Of a stretch of DNA of 64,000 nt, positions 34,039 to 47,600 are shown piece after piece. The position numbers and the translations under genes are program-made. Each line of letters begins with the position of its first letter. Positions within the stretch are counted from its first letter, which is position 1. This stretch comes from Dipetalonema caudispina. Its lineage: Eukaryota > Nematoda > Chromadorea > Rhabditida > Onchocercidae. The notes under the pieces are model-generated. The model did no database searches. It saw only the letters and a program-made list of their open reading frames with translations, and was not told the origin of the DNA. Location: positions 248,001-312,000 of the forward strand of contig JABVXV010000024.1 in the NCBI GenBank assembly GCA_013365325.1. The letters run 5' to 3'.

Positions 34039-35693
34039 ATGGCTGCATTAGCAGAGCAGCTAAATCCCACTCCAATACAGCAAGTTGAAAATGAACCATC
34101 CGTTGTTGAAGAAAAAATTACTGCATCAACGGTTGCAGGTGCGGATACGGAAGAGGTGACTCAGTTTCATTTGTTACATTTTTTCCTTTGAAATTTCCCG
34201 AGGTATTTTTTTACAAGTGATGATTCATCTCTACAATTCATATAATCATTTATTAATTTAACTGATAACAAAAGTTTACTTCTTTTCAGCTTTCTGATCT
34301 ATCAGAAGGTTATGAAGGTTCGTCAACTAGTACCAAAGGTTCTTCATCATTTTCATCTTGGTATCGTGTAAGTTATGTCTCTATGTTAAATAACTCATTC
34401 TGAATCCTGAAACTGTTTTCTGTTCAGCCAAATGATATATAATGATAATTTAAAGATATATAATGATTGCTCATACATTTATTAACTGTGACAATAGCTT
34501 TCAAAAGTAATGCATCAATTTTTGAAATTATTTTGAATTAGTTTCAATATTCAACAATTTTTAGCGAATTGCGCCATTGGTGCGTAATAAACAAGTACGA
34601 GTGCTTTCCATTATTAATTGTATCTTAACAATAATCAATTTATTTGTCATCTTACTTATCATCGCAAGTTGTTTTTGGTTGTTAGCGCTCAAAATTAAGG
34701 TCTGTTTAAGATCAAAGTTTAATTACTAATTGAGAAGAAAATTCTGGAGACTGACTTAATTTAAATTTAGCAAACAATTCGATATTACTTTAAATAAAAG
34801 TAGTGAAAATTTTGGATAGATTCAACAAATTGTCGCATAATTATTCCAAGAAAGTATAAAATTACAGCATAATCAATTGCTTCAACGTGATATGCCATGC
34901 TTTTATCGCTTTAAACCCTGGTCTCAGTGCTCAGCTACTTGTTGGGCTGATGGTCAACCAATGCCAATTATGAAACGTGAAATAGATGAGAGTAAAATAG
35001 TGATAACACGGGGGAAAACTTTTGCAAAATGTCCATCGAATATTAAAAATAATCTTGTACAGAAAGCACCCTGTAATTTACAACGGTAAGTAAGTTTATT
35101 AATTTCAAAAATTTGATCATCTATAGCATATTTATTTATTATCATAGTAATTTGAATTCATTAATATTAATAAATACGTAAGTTAAGGAAGCACGTAGAC
35201 AATTATTCGTTTTTACGTGACATTTCGCTTAACAACAATTGCTAAAATTTTGAACTTTATCCTGCTGAATAGTTAGCCTTTAAGTAATCACAAATTACCT
35301 CATCACCGAAGTAACATAAATTATGGAAGTACGTGGAATAAATGGTATAGGTAAATAAAAAATAAATTATAATTAACCCATTGCTGCATAGAAGTGAAAT
35401 TATGGCCAAGATGAGTTGAGATATTTATCTTTAAATAATTTGTAGAATACGACGTCACCGTGATGAGTATAAATCTGATTGTTGAATGATCCGAAAAGAT
35501 TTGCAGATGTCCGCTAAAACTTAGTTCTTTCTCAAACTGGACCCAATGCATCTACAAGAACCCAGAACTACGAAAAGCAGGAGGATGCTATCAGATACGT
35601 ATACTTCCACTTGAAGATCGTTTAATTTACGTGGATACGTCAGAACTTACGAGGAATTGCACAGATGATCAATGCCCGGATTATATTCCATGA
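34039..35693 (+). CDS. Type II single-pass membrane protein with thrombospondin type 1-like ectodomain, 244 residues
   Basis: Exons: 34039-34155, 34290-34367, 34565-34699, 34868-35085 and 35507-35693 (735 nt, phases agree). An AATTCCAG acceptor about 17 bases before the ATG suggests spliced-leader addition. Residues 1-65 are a hydrophilic cytosolic tail rich in Ser/Glu (LSDLSEGYEGSSTSTKGSSS). RNKQ precedes a membrane segment at about 78-105 (NCILTIINLFVILLIIAS), so positive charges on the N-terminal side favour a type II topology. The ectodomain has WSQCSATC at 128-135, the TSP1-repeat signature, and a second block with NWTQC. The C-terminal region holds GGCYQIR and RNCTDDQCPDY, with NWT and NCT sequons. 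TSP1 repeats usually bind matrix or glycans; no specific partner is visible. It is probably a nematode-restricted surface protein. A further short open frame (35982-36236) follows on the same strand. Confidence 0.75.
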
Positions 35694-35981
35694 CTTGAAA
35701 TGCATTATAACTTTAACCATTCCATATTTTTCGATCGGCTAGGATAAAAAAAAAAAATGTGATTTAAAGAAAACAAATCAATATTTAAAATCTAAAGAAG
35801 CAGCAAATTTTTGCATCTTATCTGTCTTCATTACTTCGGATTGTTATTATGAAATGTTGTCGCTTTCTTTCTGATGCAAATTTTCATACCTCAACAAAAT
35901 ATCATATATTTGTTATACTATGATACTGCAGAACATTTGTTTCATTTTCATCGACTTCAATAAATAGTCATTTCAGTTACG

Positions 35982-36236
35982 ATGATCGTATTTATTTATG
36001 AGACTGAAAAACATTCATTACAAGTTTATCACATGTTGGAAATTGTGATAATTCAATCAATTAATCAAAGAAGTTGTGACGAATCAATTAATTTAGTAAA
36101 CATATTATTTACCAAAATGATCATAGAAAAATTCTGCATCATTTTATCGGAAGCACAATCATTAATGTTGAGAAGCGCAGTTGACAAAATGTCAAAATTG
36201 ACTATGAATGATTATTATGCTCATCTCAAGCAATGA
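35982..36236 (+). CDS. Possible 84-residue protein downstream of the TSP-like gene
   Basis: ATG at 35982 lies 5 bases after a strong acceptor (GTCATTTCAG), the arrangement seen at the certain genes here, and an AATAAA at about 35960 lies just before it. These would fit a downstream operon gene about 290 bases after the TSP-like stop. The protein (contains SCDESINLVNILF and KMSKLTMNDYYAHLKQ) has no feature I recognise. It may be a chance frame. Confidence 0.3.
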   Translation: MIVFIYETEKHSLQVYHMLEIVIIQSINQRSCDESINLVNILFTKMIIEKFCIILSEAQSLMLRSAVDKMSKLTMNDYYAHLKQ

Positions 36237-36941
36237 ATTCATTGTCAATTATGGACAATAATAGGCTAAATATTTAAATTTTGATAAGTTAAGCTTTCGA
36301 AATAACTACTTTTGATTTCATTAAAATCACATATTAAATATGATCTATGATTTGCCCAGTTCATAAATTACTTCCAACAAGCCTTCAAAAATGGGAACTA
36401 ATTGTGGATTTTAATCTAATTATTGGCACAAAAAAAAAATGATACATTTTTTCTCAAATTATTTTTTAATTTCAAAAATCAATCTATCAACGGTTCGATA
36501 GTTTTAAAACAAACAATTAAAAAATACTTACAAAAATTTCCCTAAATTCATTAGTAAAAATAAAATTTTTCCAGAGATATTTCAATGAAAGGGACGAAAA
36601 TGTATGCAAATAATAAAGCTTTGATGAAATTTAATTTTTTCAGAAAAGAAAAAATTTTTGAATTAGAGCAAATCTTTAATATAATTCACACATTTATTAT
36701 TGTTAATATTATTTGCATAGATTGAGGAAAATTTAATTTTCCTAGGCAATTTAGGACAAGAAAAGATGAATTTGTTTTCCGTAAGCGACCAAATTTGTGC
36801 ACTATTCATCATTTTATTTAATAAATTATTCTTAACTTTAGGATAATATTTTTTTTTATGGTTGAAAAAGAAAAAACTTCGGGAAATGTTATGGCTTAAG
36901 ATGCTGTTAAAAATATTTTAGCTACGATTGGCTTTGTGTGG

Positions 36942-36969
36942 TTTTTTTTTTTTTTTTTTTTTTTTTTTT
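36942..36969. repeat. Poly(T) run of about 28
   Basis: An uninterrupted T homopolymer in intergenic sequence. Confidence 0.9.
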
Positions 36970-37499
36970 CATTTTAGTGACAGAATGTTCATTACTAAGT
37001 TTTATTACTTTCCCAATTTCTTATCAACGAGATCTTATCTTATGTACCTTTCCATCAATGCATAATATTAGGAAAAATATTTTTAAAATATTTAAAAATG
37101 GTTGAATAAGAATAATAACAAATTATGATTGTCTTTACATATTACTGTAGTTATTGAGAAGATTTGAAAAATTTTGGAATTAAAGACTGTATGGAAAAGT
37201 ATGCAAATTTGATAGTTCAGTAATAACAATGAAGAAATTTGTAAATGATTTTAAGTTTCTTTTTAAGTGTAAATGAGCAACAAATTTTTGGCAACTTTGC
37301 AATTTGACTTCATCGATTTTACTGCTTATGGAGCATTTTTTAATGTTTTAAGATAAGCATTCCAGATGTCAATGCTTTCATTTATTTTTTATTTCTTATT
37401 AACCTCTTAAGCTGAATTCATGGTAACTGATGTCTAGCGCTATTTTTACAATAGTTAGAATTCCATTTGATGAATCCAATCATCCTTCTTTAAATGCAG

Positions 37500-37574
37500 G
37501 ATTCATTTTTTCAACGATGGTTTGCGCAGAAGTCGTCAATACCTGCTAAATTGCCATACGTTAATTTGACGTAA
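37500..37574 (+). other. Possible isolated 3' terminal exon
   Basis: A strong acceptor (TTTAAATGCAG) is followed by 24 sense codons with a balanced composition (DSFFQRWFAQKSSIPAKLPY plus VNLT) and TAA. No upstream exon is clearly joined; the 35982 open frame ends long before. The function is unknown. Confidence 0.25.
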
Positions 37575-40500
37575 CTATTTTCACGTAACATAAATATTCC
37601 ATATTACATTGCCGTTCAAGTTCAGTGGAACGGAAAAATTGTAAGAATTGAAAATTTTTTCTCTCACTTAAATCGTTTCTTTTCATAATTTATGACGAAA
37701 AGAGAATTTTAGATAGATATACACTACAAAATATGACTTTTATTTGAAATTAGTTTTCAACTGTTAGCCATTATGATTGATGAAACAACGCCATTAGAAT
37801 TCAAAACTATTCCATATTGAAGTTTTTACGTCTTTTGGCTATGAAATGGTAGAAGTATTTTTAGATCCTTTAATATTATTATTCTTAATCAATTCCTAAA
37901 TTTCATTGCTATAAATTTTTGCCATAGTTTTAAAGTGAAAAATAAAGTGCAAAATGAAATGTAAATAAATAGTTGGTTAGTATATTTGCAACGTGAAACT
38001 ATAAACTTTTCCAAACATGACTTTATCATTAGCAATTTCTGTTCCCATGTTTTAAAAGCATTCAACCTCTATGATGCTTTAAAAAAGAAAAAAAAAAGGC
38101 TTAAAACGATACAATCTACACTATTATCTTCTTACTTTGAATATTTACACAAATAGAAATCTAACTTTGAAAAATTCATGAAGTTATCAATTCTACAAAT
38201 CATTATTGAAGGATCAAATATGATTGCGACAAATAATGTCGCAGAATTTAATTGTTTGCTCAAAAGATTATCATTTAACTTTTGATCAAGAAATTCATTA
38301 TAGAAACAAAGGTTAGTCAATGGGAAACAGATTATGATTTCATCTAACGACATAATTTAGGAAATTAATTTAGGTGATCATTGTTTTACTACAAATACAT
38401 TAATTTATTTAAGGAATTAAAAATTAAACATTTTATGTGTTAAAGTAACAGCGATAAATATATTCAGTTTATAGGTAGGAATATCAAATTTTTTAAATTA
38501 TATTCAGGTAACTACAAAAAGCGCATTAATATATTGATTGACCATTATATCCATAAGCATTGTATACTCCCGGGGATTTATCGGGGATTTTCCTCTGTTC
38601 ATTTTTTTCCATAATCCCATAATTATTTCAGTGGCTGATTCTATTTTATCCATTAGCTTCCTGAATTAAGAAAGATGCACTTTACACGTATGGTAAATTA
38701 TCCTTCCATTGAATTTTGGCTAAGAGTTAAAGTTTCATTAGTTTCATCGAAGTTAATTTTCTATTTCTTCCTCAGACTTCGTTCAACTAATACTTTAAGA
38801 ATTACTGAATTGATCCTAAAATTTATAATTCAACCAATAATTTTTCATTTTTATGATTTATTTAATTTTTGATTTTAAAATTGATTGGCATCGTTAATTT
38901 TCTGTATGAGATTCTCCTAGAAATTGGCAAAAATTCAGTTGTTATCGGAATTTCGCGTACGACAAATCCTTAAAGTTTTCCGTTGAAATAAAATTTTAAA
39001 AAAATGTGACTTATTATAGAAGTAATTGTATATTCTAATGAAATTCTAAACTCTTTAGAATATGGTAATGCAAAAACAAAGAAATAAATTTTATTTTAGT
39101 ATATGATTATAATAAAATTTTTATGCTTGAGTATAGCAAATAAATGAGTTAATAAGTCCTATGCAAAATAATTTAAATTTCAGCCCTTTTGATTGCTTTC
39201 TTTAAGTTGTTGATCATTCTGAAAATTTTCCAATTTATGCATTTTTGTTTTTTTTTTGTTTCGATTAGATCAATCTAATGTTTTTAATTTCTTGTTTTGC
39301 TTCATCATTACTCAATTACTTACTTATATGTTTACTTGTCAGTTTGTTTTTTTATTTTTATGGCAAAAAATATAAAATTTTTCAGTATCCTTTTCCACTT
39401 TGTGTTTACCATACTCCCATGCTTGATCAATTTATTGTGGCAAATAAAAATTTTCCAGCAGTTTTTCTCATTATCTTTATTTATTCTTTATAAAATCGAA
39501 TGTTTTACACCATTTAAAAAAATCGCATTTCATATTTTTCAAATAACCATTAAACTTTTTTTTTCGAAAAAAACTTAACTAAATTTTTTTTAAAATTTTC
39601 TTCATCTTTTTGTTTATGAGACAATACATAAATTTTGAAATTGTTTACAAAAATTTTTTTCTTTAGAGCGGAGAAATAATATTAAAAAAATTAATTGTAA
39701 AAAATGCAACATTTTTCTAAATAAATTTTCTAACTTAGTGTTATTTTAAGCAATGATAATACCTTTTACATTTCATCAAATATCATTGAATCGATTTACT
39801 GAACGGTATTGTTTAGTAATTATGAATTTTTCTAATTTTTTCTTTTTTTAGATTTGCATAATTCGTTTTTTGCATAAAGCTCTGCAAAATTGTTAATTTA
39901 AATTTCGATCATTTTTGGTGAAGAATGATTTGAATAGAGTAAATAATATAATTATTTTATGCCACGTGAAAGAAACGAAGAAATTTCGTATGAAAGGATA
40001 AAAAATTAGTTTGTCCCATTGTTTAAAAAATGAAATTTGTTACTTTCATCTTTACTGGTAAGAAGTATCATTAATTGATAGTCTGAAATGCTTTTAATTA
40101 AAAAATTTATTCAAGTCAACAGGTTGATTTCCGAAACAATCTCTCGTAAAATAAACGCTGAAACTAATTGCGTTAGAAAATAATTGAAAAAAAAGAAATC
40201 CACTTCCGCGTTTCTAAATTTGATAAATGTATTTTATGCATGCCGTCATTCAAAAAACACGTCATTCATCTTTCAGTATCACGTATTTGTCAACGGTTGT
40301 GCTTTACAGGTGATTCAAAGTAATACGCAAGCTCCTAGAAAACGTTTCTTACGAATAAGCTGTTGAACGATTCGCATAATAATTCGTTCGCTCTTCATAA
40401 TTGTCAAATGATAACGTTTCGATTAAGAAAAGGCAAGGGTTTATTAATTAACCTTACTTTCTTAGTGAGAAATTTGAATCATTTCATACAAAATCTATAA

Positions 40501-42419
40501 TTTGAAATTTTTGGAATACTTAAGCGTTCTTATTACTACTCTTTAAAATTGATCTGAAATTTAAACAAAATGAAATTGAAATTCCATTCCCTCTTTTTTT
40601 GTCATAAATTATTTCACAACTAATTAGCCATCCTTCATCAAAATATTACAACACTTTCGTATTGTGCCTATCTTTCATGAGACGAACTCATTTAAATTGT
40701 TCGTGGAATACGAAAATAAATTATAATTTTATGCAAAACTGTTGTAATGATTTATATGTTACAAAGCATATATTCCAAAAATGCGATCTTCTGATCAATT
40801 TATATCTTGAAAATTTGCAAAAAAATAAAGATATTTCGCTTTAAATTGCTTAAATTTATATGAATTTTGTTCGAACAAGAGAAAAAAAACAAAACGATTG
40901 ATTGTTTTTTTTTTTTTTAACATACTTTCATCTTTATTATTCGTCTAAAAAGAGCCTCTCGAATGGGAATTTTTAGTTTTTCGTAGCTTAAAATACTTCA
41001 ATTCCTTTGAAATTTAACAGTTCTTTATACATGAAGCTCATCGGATTGATTTCAAATTCTTATTTTATATTTTTGACAATTGTATTTTTAACAATTTCTT
41101 TCTTTCGGTTCCATTTTTTACATAGCTGAAAAAAGTTGCGGAAATATTTGAAAGGAAATTCTTTCCATTTTTCTTATTCCTTTAGTTTTGTCACGCAATA
41201 TCATAATTTTGTGTTTTTTCTTTCAGTTCAGCAATTCAATTATCTTTGTAATATTTTCATTCTTTTTAAAATTACCTATTTACTGCAAATGTCATTATTA
41301 ACAAATTAAATTTCTGTTTTATCAACAGAAGACATAAACGAAAATGTTTTTCTTTATCCAAATAATAATATCTCCAAATTTTTGCAGTTTTATCAGAGCA
41401 GTTTCAGTATTTAAATTAATTAAGCGAGTATATAAGAATAAAAATAACTAATGATTGCTTGTTCCACATTCTTCTGAATGAATCTTCTGGGAAGTTTTCA
41501 GAAGTGAAGTAATTTCTACAATTCTTTCTTTAAATTTATCTTAAACTTCAAAATTATGAATATCACTAGGATCAATAAAATGATTACAGCACAGTATGAA
41601 ACAATGCTCCATTTTTAAGCTCACTTCTAAGAGTGATAATAATTTAATTGCAATTTTTTACCAAAGATTTCGTTTTGCTTAACATTTCAATAAAAATGAA
41701 GAGTTAAAATAATATGATACAATAAAGGAAATCATTGAGTCTAAGCTTGGCGTTTCCTTAGAGACAGATAATTGAAACTATTGATCTCAACAACTAAATT
41801 ATACTCTATCCCTTCCTTAGTAACAAATAAAATTACCGCCATTTATTGGCCTATTCACTTTCTTACTTAATACCAAATTTCCAAATACTTAATATTTCAT
41901 TTCCATTTATCCATTAATTGCTAAAAAATCTTATTAGTGATTATTGTTACTCTATTTGGATAATGATAATTCCCATATAAATTAATATGATAGATATGCA
42001 AGCACTGTAGTGGTTAATCTTAGTTAAACGTTTGCAATTAACTAATAAGCCATTTAATTAATATGTTGAACATTTGGTAATTAAAAGCTCTATATCTTCC
42101 AGTGGTAAATTGCGTTAGGCTAAATGATAAAAGTTGGAAATTTGGAAATTACCATAGATTTTTGTTGGAATTGAAATATATTTAATCGGATTTTATTGAA
42201 ATGAGAATGATTTATGTTTCTCTGTTTGTCAATTGAACAATGAAATGAAAGTAAAAAATCCTCTTTTTTTTTTGCATCATTTCTATTACATTGAGTTGTA
42301 CCATCACAAGTATTTACCTTCAACTAAAAATGACCTTTTTTTTTTTTTTCATCCCGAAATATTATTCGAAGTATGACGATTCAATTATCTCAGTTAGATG
42401 AATGTCCTTATGCTTTTTT

Positions 42420-42421
<2 letters not shown>

Positions 42422-42456
<35 letters not shown>
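42422..42456. repeat. Poly(T) run of about 35
   Basis: The longest homopolymer in the window, so a likely site of assembly or sequencing length error. Confidence 0.9.
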
Positions 42457-43712
42457 CATTCATTGAAATAGCATTTAATCATCATCATCTATTTTTAAAT
42501 GAAGAATAAATGAATCGCTTGTTTATTGTTGATTGCAGTTTCCTTTTCAAATTCAAAGGCTTTTCTTGTGATACATTATTATTTGCCAATTCAATGCTCA
42601 TTATTTTAGAGTTTTATGAGTTGAAAGTAAAATTGAGAGATATATGGAAAGGAAACAAAGATTTTTTCATTTGCAAAATCTCAAAATTTTTGCATCATAA
42701 AATTCACATAATTTTTACATTGGGTTAAGACAGAATTATTGCGACATATCCTTCAAAAACAACAACATTAAAATTATACATCTTTAATTTTTGAATTTTT
42801 ATTTTGCACTATGAAGTTCACTTCTATCATCTGATTATTTTCAAGTAGTGACAGATTTGTCAGGGAGAGATGAAAATATTAGATAGGAGTAATATTTTTT
42901 TATATGTGCTTCTTTGCTGATGCTCCTATTTCTTAAATAATGCTTGATGGTATTAACTTTTTACATCATTTTTGTGAAATAAATGGTTTACAAATTATTA
43001 GTTTTAATAAGTATGTGAAGTTTTCTTATAGAAAATCATTTCATTAATTGAAGGTTAGTTGAAATTTTGAAATAAGCAAACATCGCACTTGTTTTTGCTT
43101 TTTTAATTTTCAACAAAGTATAAAATTCTGTGCTTGTGAAGATTTAATACTCAAGAACGATCCATTGTTTCTGCTTCCTGTGTATTTTTAACCATTTAAT
43201 GATCAATTAATTGCTTTTGTTAAATGAATTAAAAACATACCTAATCGCATTTTATGAAATATTTGACCTAACTTGGCAGAACAATTAATCTTAGCCTACT
43301 ATGGTATCATATTTACATATTATTGTATACAATATCTCTCCAATTTCATCTATTACTTTCTTATCATATCTTTTTTTCATGTTGAAATAAGACGCATAAG
43401 ACATTGATAATAGCGACCATATCGCTCTTACATCTTATCAAATGTACGAAGAAAAGTGATAAGTGTTGTTGAATAAATTAAAATTTATTTATCCTTTTCA
43501 ATGATATGTAAAATGCTGAAATGATAATAAGATAGAAAAGGAAATGTGTGTACAAAATGAAAAATAGTTCAGCAGAAAGAATTTTTTTTTTTTCCCAAAT
43601 GCATAACGTATTCGTAAATAATAAAATGAAATTGGAATATGTATGCATCATAGATGGAATTTGAAGTTATTATTGTCAAATCAAATTTTCGTTGTGGTTC
43701 ATTTTTTTCCAC

Positions 43713-43736
43713 AAAAAAAAAAAAAAAAAAAAAAAA
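43713..43736. repeat. Poly(A) run
   Basis: About 24 uninterrupted A in intergenic sequence upstream of the synaptotagmin gene. Confidence 0.9.
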
Positions 43737-44671
43737 TGATTCAATCAAATTTTACGAAAAATAGCTGTGACGATGTATGATAAATGATAATTTTATTTTC
43801 GGTTTGTTATCAATTTTCATTCGATTTACATGAAATGTGCTGTCTTTTCTGATTTTGAGAGCAAATGATATTATCTTTTGTAGTTACCAGCATTGAAATG
43901 TGATCGGTTTTAACCCTTTGATGTAACATGAAGAGGATTTAAAAACGTCTCATACATTTTTTAAATTCTCATTTTAAAAGTTATTTTCATCACAAATATA
44001 AAGAGAACTGTCAAAAAGTGGGAAAACAAAAAAAAAATGAAGAAGAAGTTATGGTCAGTAATTAATCATTGCAAAATATGTTAGTACTTATCACTTTGCT
44101 TAAATTTCGAGATCAATTACTTTCTGATGTTCATCTAATTTTTAAACTGTATTATGAGATCTTAAACGAACTTACAAATTCGTTTCGTTGTTTCTAATAA
44201 TTTCCCATTAATTTTCAATTAATTGTTGAAAATTTATGTTGACATTAATTTTTACAAAAAAAATTTAGTAACACTGATGTTAGATCAATATAGAAAAATT
44301 ATAAGGATGCTACTATTGTTTAAAAATTGTTCATAAATTTGAATATTTGATTGAGATTAGAACTGTTAATTGTCGCATATATTTAGTTTTACGTACACAC
44401 TATCACGTATTTTATTGTCCAACTTTTCCGTTTACTATTCGTTAATCTGCACAATATTCTTATTTAATTACGTTATTTTTTCTAATTACGTCACGTTTTC
44501 GATCTTATTCGAGATTTAAATCGCTTTCTTCTTTCCACTATCAAATAAAAAACTGTGAAAAAAAAAGGGATATTTCAGGCGCAATTAAATGTGATACTAT
44601 CATTCTTATAGTATCAAGGAGTTCAATACTTTTTTGGTGGAACTCTTAGTCAAATTTAAAAAATCAGTAAA

Positions 44672-47600
44672 ATGAATACATTAGCAATACTAACCTCATG
44701 CATTGTACTTAGCTTTTTATTGATTTTCATTCTTGCTATTTACATTATCGTGCAATGGTGTCGAAACAAATCACAACATAAATCCGACATTCTTCATCGC
44801 AGACGGTATATCGGTATGCTCTTCTCAATTTCATTCAATATTTCAATCACATTATATCCATCGATTAAATGCATTTGAGATGAATATAGCGAATGTTACA
44901 TTGTAATACTGTGGTATTTTCTTCAGCAAAAAAAAAAAAAAACAAATGGAATGCATGGCAATTTTAAATATTCTCTGAAATTTCATTTAAAGTAAAATAA
45001 AAGCTATAGTAAATGAAAATTGGGTATAAATACAGCATAAAAATTAAAGTTCGAAAGAACTCAAATTACCCATTGGCCAGAAAGCAATGCACCAAGCTTA
45101 GGTATCTAAGATTTTTATTATCTTCTATTTATTTCTCCTGTTTTTGTGAGTTAACCACAGATAATGCAAAAAAAAAAAAAAAACTTTGTGTTGCTCTTAT
45201 ATTACTGAAATTCTTTTTTAAAAATATGTATATATATACGATGAGATCTTTATTTGTAAGAAGGAAATTTTGATGATTTTAAGACAAAACCGATTTAGAT
45301 AAAACGAATGTAAAATGAAATGTGATTATAATAAAAAAGATGATGTTTTATGGAATTGTACGAAAATTTAATTAATAATTACACTTGAAGTAGTACAAAT
45401 TAGATAACAAAAAAAATTTTTTTGAAGTTTTTAGGATTTCACATTCTATGGAAACTATTCGATTAGATACCGTATTTCTACTTTTTTGATTTAACAAATC
45501 TGGCAAGCATCATTATTTCTAATGACCATTATTTCTTTAATTGAACTTTTGCAAAAAAAAAAGCAGTTCGCAGAAGATATTTGAAAAAAAAAAGGCAAAT
45601 TAAGAAAATTGAAAGTATAGCATGATGGAAAGAAATTAATTTAATCCATTTTATTTATGGAATGATCTGTTCGCTTCATTTATATTTCATTCATATTTTT
45701 TTACAATTAATTTTTCTTTTTTTTAGAGAAACTTTTTAGACAACTTGTTATGTGCGTTGCATTTCATTTTCTAAAAATTTAGCGAAAGAAGGATAAAAAA
45801 AAAAAAAAAATGGATAGAATATTCTTTCTCTGAGTGAGTGGTTGTTGACGTTGAATACTACATTCAACATTTCGGATATCACTGAGGCAAACCCTGATCT
45901 TAATGATTTATAACAGTTGGTTCTTAAAAATGTGAAAATATTGTTTGACAAGTCTAACTATGAAATTCGAATTTTTATGAAATTTTTGGAATTTTATAGA
46001 TTGTTCATAGTGCCATACCTAAGTTGTAAATTAAAAAGTTTTATACATAATTTATCTATTTCAAGAAATTAACTCTATTCTGAAATTTCAATTCTTTTTT
46101 CTACCATGCTATAGTCCATTTCTCCCTCATAACTTTTCAAGTTTATTTTCGTGATTTCTTTGCAATGATATTTTTCCTTTTCACTTAAGCTATTTATTCT
46201 ATCATGCGGAAATAGTTTGATGAATCATCATACAATTATATTCGGAGATAAATGACAATTAGTACTGTTATGAATATTCAAAATTTTCTAGTAAATTGAT
46301 TATCATCGAAATTTAAGCTGTGATGGTAAACATCTGTTTAACAAATCATTATTTCAAGAATTATTTGTTAAAAAAAAATTAGGATCAGTTTATATTTTAC
46401 TTTATGAGACTTCTGGTTAATATGAAACTGATAATGACGCCGTCAACATTCATGTAAAAAATATCAATAAGTGAAAAGTACTGTAATTTTATGGTTTAAA
46501 ATTTTGTTACGAATAATCATTTTAACTTTTAAGCATTTATTTTTAAATTTTATTGATTGTTATATGAAAAGGATACAATGAAAGTATCTTGGGGAAGAGA
46601 AATTTTTAGTGCACGTTTTTTAATCTTACTTTCTGTTATGATAATTAAAATTATGAAAATTACTTTCAATCTTAAATAAAATTTTTAATTTTCAATTCCA
46701 CTTCCCAATTTTCTATTGAAATTTTGCAAAATTTTTAGCCGATATTTCAATTCCTTTTTGAATGTGAATTTTCAAAAAAAGAAAAACAGAAATATATGAA
46801 TAATATTTGCAAATAAGTTGTTATTTCAGATCTCACATTGGATGATTCAAATCAGCTAATGCCAATAACTAAATGCATTGCTGCAAGTAATTCGCCTCAT
46901 TGCCAAGATACTTCAGCTCGTTAGTTTTGAATTCTTCGTAAATTATAATTTTTCGATCTTCTCTTGCCTCTTTCCTCTTTGCCATATCCGCCAACTTCAA
47001 TAAACCTCTTTCTATTTGATTTTCTTCTTTCGAAAATAATAATAATAATAATAATAAGGAATATTTTAGACATTTTTCAGGCTTCAAATAGTTCCATTTA
47101 CATGCTTCAAATTTACAAAAAAAAAAAAAAAAAAAAAAAGGCAAAAAATTTTTGATTGTAAGCAGTAAATTTGGAAAATTGTAAATTTTATTTCTATAAT
47201 TTGTATTTCTTTTCCAAAGTGAAATGTAAAGTTCTTCTTCATTTTATTGCTTAGACTTTTTTCCCATTTTCATTACACTTTATCATTATTAAAATGATTT
47301 TTTGTTCTTTTTTTGGATTTAGTTTCGGTAAAAAGTAAGCCAATTTCCCGCCACAACCTAATAACAATTTGATATTTAATTTATTGCATTTATGGAAATT
47401 GATGTATTTAATCTTTAATCTCTTAATAACAGAATTAGTTATTTTGATCAAAAATATCTCAAGCGTATATTATTCTTAGGTTATCTAAAAATTATCAATA
47501 AAAATTTTTTTTTTCCACCAAATCATCGATTACTCAAGAATCTTGCTGAAAAGCTCATATTCGAGTAATAGGACTTATGATCCCTAAATTAAACAAACAA

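Larger units (their letters stand above)
36237..44671. other. Long AT-rich stretch with weak exon candidates
   Basis: Mostly homopolymer-rich sequence with nothing recognisable. The best candidate is 37500-37574 on the plus strand: after CTTTAAATGCAG it reads DSFFQRWFAQKSSIPAKLPY and then VNLT and stop, in phase 0, like a 3' terminal exon. A second is 40184-40366 (plus), an open frame ending RKRFLRISC that contains an internal acceptor and donor. Poly(T) tracts are at 36942-36969 and 42422-42456. Confidence 0.3.

Noticed and set aside
38573..38592. Repeated CGGGGATTT words resembling a kappa-B site
   Set aside because: Too short to mean anything by itself, and no gene is adjacent.
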